From: Clostridia bacterium
GTDB lineage: Bacteria > Bacillota > Clostridia > TANB77 > CAG-508
Length of the DNA stretch: 9,287 bases
Direction of reading: 5' to 3'
Assembly (NCBI GenBank): GCA_900768805.1
Contig: CAAGEF010000061.1
Span: 1-9,287, forward strand
The position numbers and the translations under genes were made by a program. How positions within the stretch are numbered: position 1 is the stretch's first letter; every line of letters begins with the position of its first letter. Positions 1 to 5,529 of the stretch are shown piece by piece. The notes beneath the pieces were generated by a model. That model made no database searches. It saw only the letters and a list, made by a program, of their open reading frames with translations, and was not told the origin of the DNA.

Positions 1-61
1 ACTCAGATAAACTATAATTTAGCTGTTTTTGGAAAGTGTCCCCGAAAACATATACGAAATT

Positions 62-89
62 GAAAAAAGAGAGCCATAGCTCCCTTTTT
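62..89 (-). terminator. Intrinsic terminator after ykgJ-like gene, probably bidirectional
   Basis: Arms GAGAGC (69-74) and GCTCCC (79-84) form a six-pair stem with one G-U pair around a four-base loop. An A run (63-68) and a T run (85-89) flank it, so either strand gives a hairpin followed by a U tract. It lies directly after the stop codon of the cysteine-cluster gene on the minus strand. It could also stop transcripts entering from the left. Confidence 0.75.
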
Positions 90-91
90 AT

Positions 92-487
92 TCATTCCCC
101 TTTTATTAAAGTTCGAAAATATTCAGCGGGGTATTTTACCTGATCTGCTGGAATAGAATATACTTCAAGCATTTTTTCAGCTTCTTGTATAGTATATTCT
201 TCACAAGTCGTGTTATTTGGGCATTCTGCTCCTTTAAGTCCTGGAGTGGCAAAAACTTTGCAAATCTCTGGTCTGACAGGATATATACTGCAAAAAGTAT
301 TACCAGCCTTCCCTCTTAAAAAAGGACAAACTTTCATACCTATACCCAAAATTTCTGGTGTACTCCGCAGCAAATGCATTACCTCCTCATGACTAAGCAA
401 ATATTCTGTAATTTTTAAAATCTGCTCATCAGTCATAGGAAATTGCTCACAACATCTTCCGCATCTTAAGCAAGAATTTTCATTCAT
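92..487 (-). CDS. YkgJ/CxxCxxCC-type cysteine-cluster protein
   Basis: This 131-residue protein matches the YkgJ-type zinc- or iron-chelating cysteine-cluster family. It starts with a CxxCGRCC motif (C6, C9, C12, C13), followed by CPFL (C54), FCSIYPVRPEIC (C66, C76) and two later cysteines (C89, C95). The nine cysteines and the IYxxRPxxC signature are the family's hallmark. Members are thought to bind a metal or Fe-S centre and are cytosolic; no specific reaction is established for most of them. There is no signal peptide or membrane segment. The ATG start is supported by GGAGG nine bases upstream. The gene has its own promoter and terminator, so it appears monocistronic. Its base composition is higher in G+C than guaA (22 of the 60 bases from 181 are G/C). 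Family assignment is firm; function is unknown. Confidence 0.85.
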   Translation of the reverse strand: MNENSCLRCGRCCEQFPMTDEQILKITEYLLSHEEVMHLLRSTPEILGIGMKVCPFLRGKAGNTFCSIYPVRPEICKVFATPGLKGAECPNNTTCEEYTIQEAEKMLEVYSIPADQVKYPAEYFRTLIKGE

Positions 488-510
488 GATGTAAAACCTC
501 CATGGGAATG

Positions 511-524
511 TCGCAAAATTGCGA
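511..524. promoter_or_regulatory. Perfect palindrome in ykgJ-like leader, candidate operator
   Basis: TCGCAA-AA-TTGCGA is a perfect six-base inverted repeat with a two-base centre. It lies about 20 to 30 bases downstream of the predicted transcription start and upstream of the GGAGG ribosome site. That position would suit a repressor acting as a roadblock. As RNA the loop would be very tight, which favours a DNA operator over a hairpin. No regulator is identified. Confidence 0.4.
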
Positions 525-549
525 ATAGTTATATATTTAAATCTTGTTA

Positions 550-578
550 ATTATATCACATTATGTTAATTTCTTCAA
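550..578 (-). promoter_or_regulatory. Sigma-A-type promoter of ykgJ-like gene
   Basis: Read on the minus strand, TTGAAG (-35, 573-578) and TATAAT (-10, 550-555) are separated by exactly 17 bases. This is close to the housekeeping consensus and predicts a start near 543, giving a leader of about 55 bases. It makes the gene independent of guaA upstream. Confidence 0.7.
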
Positions 579-633
579 TACCTTTTAAATTATCACTAAT
601 AATTCGAATATTTAAAATATTCACTAATTATTT

Positions 634-2169
634 TTATTCCCATTCTATAGTTGCTGGTGGTTTTCCTGTAATATCATAAACCACTCTATTTACATGTTTA
701 ACTTCATTTACAATTCTACTCGAAACCTTTTCCAAAACTTCATAAGGAATTTTTGTCCACTCTGCAGTCATAAAATCTGATGTTGTAACAGCTCTTAAAG
801 CAACTGTATAATCATAAGTTCTTTCATCTCCCATAACACCAACACTTTTTAGATTTGTTAAAACTGCAAAATATTGATTTATTGATTTATCTAAACCAGC
901 TATTGCTATTTCTTCTCTAAAAATATAATCTGCATCTTTTAAAATAACTAATTTATCCTCAGTTATATCTCCAATAACCCTTATTGCTAAGCCAGGACCT
1001 GGAAATGGTTGACGATATACTAAAAATTCTGGAAGTCCAAGTTCTAAACCAACTTGTCTTACTTCATCTTTAAATAAATTTCTTAAAGGCTCTATAAGTT
1101 CTTTGAAATCTACAAAATCTGGTAATCCTCCTACATTATGATGGCTTTTTATTGTACTACTAGCGCCAAATCCACTTTCAATAACATCAGGATATATAGT
1201 ACCTTGTGCTAAAAAGTCTACTGTTCCAATTTTTTTCGCTTCTTCTTCAAATACTCTTATAAATTCTTCACCTATAATTTTTCTTTTTCTTTCAGGATCA
1301 TCAACGCCTGCAAGTCTATTTAAAAATCTATCTTTGCAATCTACTTTTATAAAATTAACATCAAAATTTTTAGTAAATACTTCTTCAACTTCTTCTGCTT
1401 CATTTTTTCTTAAAAGACCATGATCAACAAAAATACAAGTTAAATTTTTTCCAATCGCTTTATTTACAATAGCTGCAACAACTGAAGAATCAACACCTCC
1501 AGATAATGCACATAATACTTTTCCGTTTCCTACTTTTTCTTTTATTGATTTTACAGTTTCTTCTGCAAAAGAACTCATTTTCCAAGTTCCTGTACATCCA
1601 CATACATTATATAAGAAATTTCTAATGATTTTTGTTCCATCTTTAGTATGATTTACTTCTGGATGGAATTGAAGCCCATAAATTTTCTTTTCTGAATTTT
1701 CCATAGCAGCAACAGGACAACTATCTGTTGAACCTATAATTTTAAACCCTTCTGGTACTTTTGATACATAACAAGTATGACTCATTAAACAATCATTTGA
1801 AGTTTCAAAGCCTTCAAATATTGGACTGTTTTCTATTTTTACATTTATAGTTCCATATTCTCTTTTTTCTGCTCTTGCTACATCTCCATTTAAACAATGA
1901 GCTGTAAGTTGCATTCCATAGCAAATTCCAAGAATTGGTATTCCTAAATCAAATATTTTTTCATCACATTTTGGACTATTTTCTTCATATACGCTTGCGG
2001 GTCCTCCTGTGAATATTATACCTTTGGGATTTTTCTCTTTTATTTTTTCAGCTGTAGTATTATATGGTAAGATTTCAGAAAACACATTACATTCTCTAAC
2101 TCTTCTTGCTATCAATTGATTGTATTGTCCTCCAAAATCTAGAATTATTATAGTTTCTTTGTTATTCAT
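634..2169 (-). CDS. guaA: GMP synthase (glutamine-hydrolysing)
   Basis: The protein converts XMP to GMP with ATP and glutamine, the last step of de novo GMP synthesis, in the cytosol. At 511 residues it has the normal full length. The N-terminal class I glutamine amidotransferase (about 5-190) shows the triad Cys83 in GICYGMQ, His169 in FHPE and Glu171. The ATP-pyrophosphatase domain (about 200-390) carries the P-loop-like SGGVDSS at 223-229 and later QPFPGPGLAIR. The C-terminal dimerisation domain ends in the typical KPPATIEWE. The ATG start has GGAGG four bases upstream. It follows guaB after 50 bases on the same strand, with a hairpin between them, so it is probably read partly from the guaB promoter. 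I saw no convincing terminator after it. Confidence 0.98.
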   Translation of the reverse strand: MNNKETIIILDFGGQYNQLIARRVRECNVFSEILPYNTTAEKIKEKNPKGIIFTGGPASVYEENSPKCDEKIFDLGIPILGICYGMQLTAHCLNGDVARAEKREYGTINVKIENSPIFEGFETSNDCLMSHTCYVSKVPEGFKIIGSTDSCPVAAMENSEKKIYGLQFHPEVNHTKDGTKIIRNFLYNVCGCTGTWKMSSFAEETVKSIKEKVGNGKVLCALSGGVDSSVVAAIVNKAIGKNLTCIFVDHGLLRKNEAEEVEEVFTKNFDVNFIKVDCKDRFLNRLAGVDDPERKRKIIGEEFIRVFEEEAKKIGTVDFLAQGTIYPDVIESGFGASSTIKSHHNVGGLPDFVDFKELIEPLRNLFKDEVRQVGLELGLPEFLVYRQPFPGPGLAIRVIGDITEDKLVILKDADYIFREEIAIAGLDKSINQYFAVLTNLKSVGVMGDERTYDYTVALRAVTTSDFMTAEWTKIPYEVLEKVSSRIVNEVKHVNRVVYDITGKPPATIEWE

Positions 2170-2189
2170 ATTTCCTCCATTTTTATTCG

Positions 2190-2214
2190 AAAAGAGGACT
2201 TCTTTGTCCTCGTT
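2190..2214 (-). terminator. Hairpin between guaB and guaA, weak terminator or attenuator
   Basis: GAGGAC (2194-2199) and GTCCTC (2206-2211) form a perfect six-pair stem around a six-base loop. On the minus strand the stem is followed by only four Us, then CG. This looks like a partial terminator that could lower guaA relative to guaB. It ends about 20 bases before the guaA start codon, so it might equally be a processing or stability hairpin. On the plus strand it is followed by a run of six Ts. Confidence 0.55.
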
Positions 2215-2219
2215 TTTTA

Positions 2220-3728
2220 TTACATATTTCTATCTACTTCTTTTAATATAACATCATGAGCACTACCTTCTTTTATACTTACATTTGATACTAAAGTAAG
2301 TCTTGCTTTTTCATGTAATTCAGGTATTGTTATTGCTCCACAATTACACATCGTTGATTTTATTTTTGCAACTGTTACTTCTAAATTATCTTTTAGTTTT
2401 CCTGCATAAGGGATATATGAATCTACTCCTTCTTCAAAGCTTAATTTATTTTTTCCTTTTTCTCCTAAATCGTATCTTTGCCAGTTTCTAGCTCTGTTTG
2501 AGCCTTCTCCCCAATATTCTTTTACATAATTGTTTCCTATTTTTCTAACTGCAGTAGGGCTTTCATCAAATCTAGCAAAATATCTTCCCATCATTACAAA
2601 ATCAGCTCCCATCGCTAAAGCTAATGTTATATGATGATCATGTACGATTCCGCCATCAGAACATACTGGTATATAAATTCCTGTTCTTTCAAAATATTCA
2701 TCTCTTGCTTCTACAACATCTAAAAGAGCACTGGCTTGTCCTCTTCCTATCCCTTTAGTTTCACGAGTTATACAAATTGAGCCTCCTCCAACTCCAACTT
2801 TTATAAAATCAGCTCCAGCTTCAGCTAAATAATAGAAACCATCTTTATCAACTACATTTCCAGCACCTATTTTTACAGAATCTCCATAATGTTCTCTAAC
2901 CCAATTTATAGTATTTTTTTGCCATACTGAATACCCGTCAGAAGAATCCATACATACCATGTCTACTCCAGCTTCTACTAACGCAGGTATTCTTTCAGCA
3001 TAATCTCTAGTGTTGATTCCAGCACCAACTATGTATCTTTTATTTTCATCTAATAATGAATCTGGATTATTTTTTCTATCTTCATAATCTTTTCTGAATA
3101 CTAAATATTTTACTCTATCTTCTTCATCTAAAATTGGCAGACAACTTATTTTGTTATCCCAAATTATATCATTCGCTTCTGATAAGCTTATTCCTACTCT
3201 TGCATATACTGCTTTTTCTTTTGATGTCATATATTCATCAACTGGTGTATCTAAATTTGCTCTACTTATTCTATAATCTTTATCTGTAACTAAACCTATA
3301 AATTTTCCATCACAAGTTCCATCATCTGTGATTATTACTGTAGAATGACCAGTTTCTTCTATTAAGGCAATTACATCTCTTAAAGGTGTTCCTGTTTTTA
3401 CATTTGAATCACTTTTAACAAAGCCTGCTTTATGTTTTTTTACATTTCTTACCATTTCTGCTTGACTTTCAATTGATTGAGCTCCATAAATAAAAGAACA
3501 TCCTCCTTCGCGCGCCAAAGCAATTGCCATTTCTTCTCCAGAAACCGCTTGCATTATAGCAGACACAAATGGGACGTTCGCACTAATTTTAGGTTCTTCT
3601 CCTTTTTTGAATTTAACTAAAGGTGTTTTTAAACTTACATTACTTGGTATACATCTTTCATCTGTTAAATTTGGTATTAATAAAAATTCATTAAATGTTC
3701 TTGAAACATCTTCTAATATTTTTGCCAT
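2220..3728 (-). CDS. guaB: IMP dehydrogenase
   Basis: This enzyme oxidises IMP to XMP with NAD+, the committed step towards GMP. It has 502 residues: a TIM barrel interrupted by a CBS pair at about 104-225. The catalytic cysteine is Cys319 in the loop GGGSICITRE. Asp261 opens DSSDGYS, and CSDGG (358-360) is the phosphate-binding region. The mobile flap carries the Arg-Tyr pair R418-Y419 in NWQRYD. Several motifs differ from the common bacterial form (DS-A/S-HGHS, GPGSICTTR, SSDRYFQ), so this is a divergent IMPDH subtype. GMP reductase is less likely because the CBS module and the flap Arg-Tyr are present. The ATG start has AGGGGG six bases upstream. Its own promoter lies just after the preceding PHP gene. 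guaA follows. Confidence 0.95.
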   Translation of the reverse strand: MAKILEDVSRTFNEFLLIPNLTDERCIPSNVSLKTPLVKFKKGEEPKISANVPFVSAIMQAVSGEEMAIALAREGGCSFIYGAQSIESQAEMVRNVKKHKAGFVKSDSNVKTGTPLRDVIALIEETGHSTVIITDDGTCDGKFIGLVTDKDYRISRANLDTPVDEYMTSKEKAVYARVGISLSEANDIIWDNKISCLPILDEEDRVKYLVFRKDYEDRKNNPDSLLDENKRYIVGAGINTRDYAERIPALVEAGVDMVCMDSSDGYSVWQKNTINWVREHYGDSVKIGAGNVVDKDGFYYLAEAGADFIKVGVGGGSICITRETKGIGRGQASALLDVVEARDEYFERTGIYIPVCSDGGIVHDHHITLALAMGADFVMMGRYFARFDESPTAVRKIGNNYVKEYWGEGSNRARNWQRYDLGEKGKNKLSFEEGVDSYIPYAGKLKDNLEVTVAKIKSTMCNCGAITIPELHEKARLTLVSNVSIKEGSAHDVILKEVDRNM

Positions 3729-3761
3729 TTTTTACCCCCTATTTTATTTTAATTAGATAAT

Positions 3762-3790
3762 ATTATATAATATATTTACATAATTTACAA
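3762..3790 (-). promoter_or_regulatory. Promoter of guaB (and probably guaA)
   Basis: On the minus strand TTGTAA (3785-3790) and TATAAT (3762-3767) are spaced by 17 bases. The -35 box abuts the stop codon of the PHP gene. The predicted start near 3755 leaves a leader of under 30 bases, too short for a purine riboswitch. Confidence 0.7.
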
Positions 3791-3793
3791 TAC

Positions 3794-4660
3794 TTATTTT
3801 TCTATTTCAGTTCTTTCTTTTAATGCCCTATAAAATCTTTCAAAAATTCTATTATCAACACCTACTAAATTTTCATTTCTTCCTTTTCCAAGTTCTATTT
3901 CTGGCTTTACTGTTTTACCATGATAATCACTTCCACAGGTTATTAATAACTTTTCTGCTTCTGCTATTTTTTTGTAGTTTTCTATTTGTTCTAGAGAATG
4001 ATCGCTATGGTATACTTCTATTCCACCTAAACCATAAGATTTTAATTCTTTTATTACTGCATGAGTATCACTATATGATTTTTTTAAAGAATGAGGATGT
4101 GCTAAAACAGCAATTCCTCCTACTTGATTTATTAATTCAATTGCAGCTTTAGGTTTTAATACTACTCTTTTTATATTTTCAATATAATCTTGTCCTAAAT
4201 ATTTTGAAAAAGCTTCTTTTACAGAACTTACCATCCCTCTTTCTATCATTGCTCTAGCAAAATGGGGCCTTCCTAAAGAGTCACCTTTTGATTGCTTTTG
4301 TACCTCTTCTAAAGTTATATCAATTCCTCTTTCATTCAAAGCTTTTATTATTTTCAAATTTTTTTCATTTCTTCCATCTCTTAAAAATTGCATTACTGCC
4401 TGAAATCTCAAATTTTCTGTATCAATTCCATATCCTAAAATATGCATTTCCCCAACAGGAACTTCAGCACTTATTTCAATTCCTGGAATTACAAGAATAT
4501 TATTTTCCTTACCTTCTTCAATACACTTAGCCACATTTGATACAGTATCATGATCTGTTATAGCAATTTTTGTAACTTTGCTATTTTTCGCTTCTTGTAT
4601 TATTTCTTTTGGATTCAATTCTCCATCTGATGCTGTTGTATGTACATGTAAATCAAACAT
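3794..4660 (-). CDS. PHP-domain phosphoesterase, RNase AM/TrpH-like
   Basis: This is a 288-residue PHP-family metal-dependent phosphoesterase. Metal-site motifs are DLHVHTTASDGE (H5, H7, D12), ITDHDT (D36, H37), GIEIS (E62), MHILGY (H73), AHPH (H188, H190) and GSDYHG (D245, H247). The order and total length match the TrpH/YciV group. Characterised members of that group hydrolyse nucleoside 3',5'-bisphosphates (pAp-like compounds) or degrade RNA 5' to 3'. The exact substrate here is inferred. The ATG start is preceded by AAAGGAG at good spacing. It has its own promoter and lies upstream of guaB with a 65-base gap that contains the guaB promoter, so readthrough into guaB is possible. Confidence 0.9.
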   Translation of the reverse strand: MFDLHVHTTASDGELNPKEIIQEAKNSKVTKIAITDHDTVSNVAKCIEEGKENNILVIPGIEISAEVPVGEMHILGYGIDTENLRFQAVMQFLRDGRNEKNLKIIKALNERGIDITLEEVQKQSKGDSLGRPHFARAMIERGMVSSVKEAFSKYLGQDYIENIKRVVLKPKAAIELINQVGGIAVLAHPHSLKKSYSDTHAVIKELKSYGLGGIEVYHSDHSLEQIENYKKIAEAEKLLITCGSDYHGKTVKPEIELGKGRNENLVGVDNRIFERFYRALKERTEIEK

Positions 4661-4695
4661 TTTTATTCTCCTTTACTTTTTCCTAATTTGCTATT

Positions 4696-4724
4696 ACTAT
4701 ATCATTTATTTCTTATTATTACAA
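4696..4724 (-). promoter_or_regulatory. Promoter of the PHP gene
   Basis: On the minus strand TTGTAA (4719-4724) and TATAGT (4696-4701) have a 17-base spacer and predict a start near 4689, about 30 bases before the start codon. A second, weaker option uses TTGAAA (4764-4769) with TATATA (4741-4746), also at 17 bases. Confidence 0.6.
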
Positions 4725-4774
4725 TGTAAAAAAATTATATTATATATAATTTTAAACTATGATTTTCAAAGATT

Positions 4775-4810
4775 AAAAAGAAAAATTCCCAAAGACTACA
4801 GTCCTTGGGA
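4775..4810 (-). terminator. Intrinsic terminator of the 178-residue gene
   Basis: TCCCAAAGACT (4787-4797) and AGTCCTTGGGA (4800-4810) pair over 11 positions with a single mismatch. On the minus strand the stem is followed by TTTTTCTTTTT, a strong U tract. It lies 35 bases after the stop codon and separates this gene from the PHP-guaB-guaA set. Confidence 0.85.
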
Positions 4811-4844
4811 TATGAGTGGTTATTATTTGTTATTTTTGATTATC

Positions 4845-5381
4845 TTATATTCTTACCATTCTTTTATAATCCGAAACTCGCATATACGCTGGCGATTGAA
4901 AACGGTTTTCCTCAAACTTTTCACTTTTTAACCAAGCTTTAGTTTGAGTATTTAGCATTTTCCTTTCAAACGGAAGCTTTATTTCAACCTTCACATGAGA
5001 ATAGTTGAATCGCTGTGCTTTAATTTTATCAATATACCCACCAATCAACTGCTGAATTTCTAGTAACTGTGAATTCGAAGTCACTACTGTTTCTTCTTCA
5101 ACTTGACTAGACATAACTTTTATCATCTCATCTACAAGATATAATAAAAGTTGTGAATCACCACCAAAATATTCATCAATTCCCGAAAATGCAATCGAGT
5201 TCCGCTCATAGCCAGCATCTTCAAGCGCTCCAATCATTTCCTTCAACAGAAAACAATCTCTTAAAAGAAAGAAGCATCCGCTATTCTCTCCGCTTGAAAA
5301 AATTGCTTTTTGAATTTCTTCCTTCTGTTTCTTTAAAATTTCAATTTTTCTTTTTAGTAATCTGTTCTTCGTATAAGTCAT
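4845..5381 (-). CDS. Unrecognised 178-residue protein
   Basis: I do not recognise this protein. The first 25 residues are strongly basic and helical (many Lys/Arg, with a KKQKEEIQKA coiled-coil-like stretch). The middle (about 35-125) is mixed and helical, with two neighbouring acidic-aromatic stretches around SGIDEYFGGDS. The C-terminal 40 residues are basic and end in SDYKRMVRI. There is no signal peptide, membrane segment or cysteine motif. The start is well supported by AGGAGG six bases upstream. It is a self-contained unit with a near-consensus promoter and a strong terminator. Composition differs from its neighbours: 26 of the 60 bases from 5161 are G/C, against 10 of the 60 from 6241 in the next gene. 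That may mean a different origin or strong expression. The gene itself looks real; its function is unknown. Confidence 0.8.
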   Translation of the reverse strand: MTYTKNRLLKRKIEILKKQKEEIQKAIFSSGENSGCFFLLRDCFLLKEMIGALEDAGYERNSIAFSGIDEYFGGDSQLLLYLVDEMIKVMSSQVEEETVVTSNSQLLEIQQLIGGYIDKIKAQRFNYSHVKVEIKLPFERKMLNTQTKAWLKSEKFEENRFQSPAYMRVSDYKRMVRI

Positions 5382-5439
5382 ATATATCCTCCTGCATAAA
5401 CCACTCTAAAATCACTTATAAAAAAATTAAATATTTTGT

Positions 5440-5468
5440 ATTATAGCACTTTACTATCCAAAAGTCAA
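5440..5468 (-). promoter_or_regulatory. Near-consensus extended -10 promoter of the 178-residue gene
   Basis: On the minus strand TTGACT (5463-5468) and TATAAT (5440-5445) are 17 bases apart, with TGC directly before the -10 box (extended -10). This is the strongest promoter in the window. The predicted start near 5433 gives a leader of about 50 bases. Confidence 0.85.
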
Positions 5469-5529
5469 CATAATATCTATTATTTTTCACTAATTTTGTA
5501 TCCAAATAATATATATACTTTACAATAAT

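Noticed and set aside
1..61. Insertion-sequence end suggested by GTGTCCCCGAAAAC
   Set aside because: No matching inverted end, target duplication or transposase is visible in the window.
606..622. AT-only inverted repeat as a guaA terminator
   Set aside because: The eight-pair stem has just one G-C pair and is not followed by a U tract on the minus strand.
3729..3793. Possible purine riboswitch upstream of guaB
   Set aside because: The predicted leader is under 30 bases and has no three-way junction or conserved purine-riboswitch loop sequences.
3823..4931. Several plus-strand reading frames opposite the PHP gene and the intergenic region
   Set aside because: They are low-complexity Leu/Phe-rich shadows of AT-rich minus-strand genes, without ribosome sites or recognisable domains.
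4845..5381. YolD-like or phage-type identity for the 178-residue protein
   Set aside because: Its length and sequence do not show the short YolD core motifs, and no phage or integrase genes are nearby.
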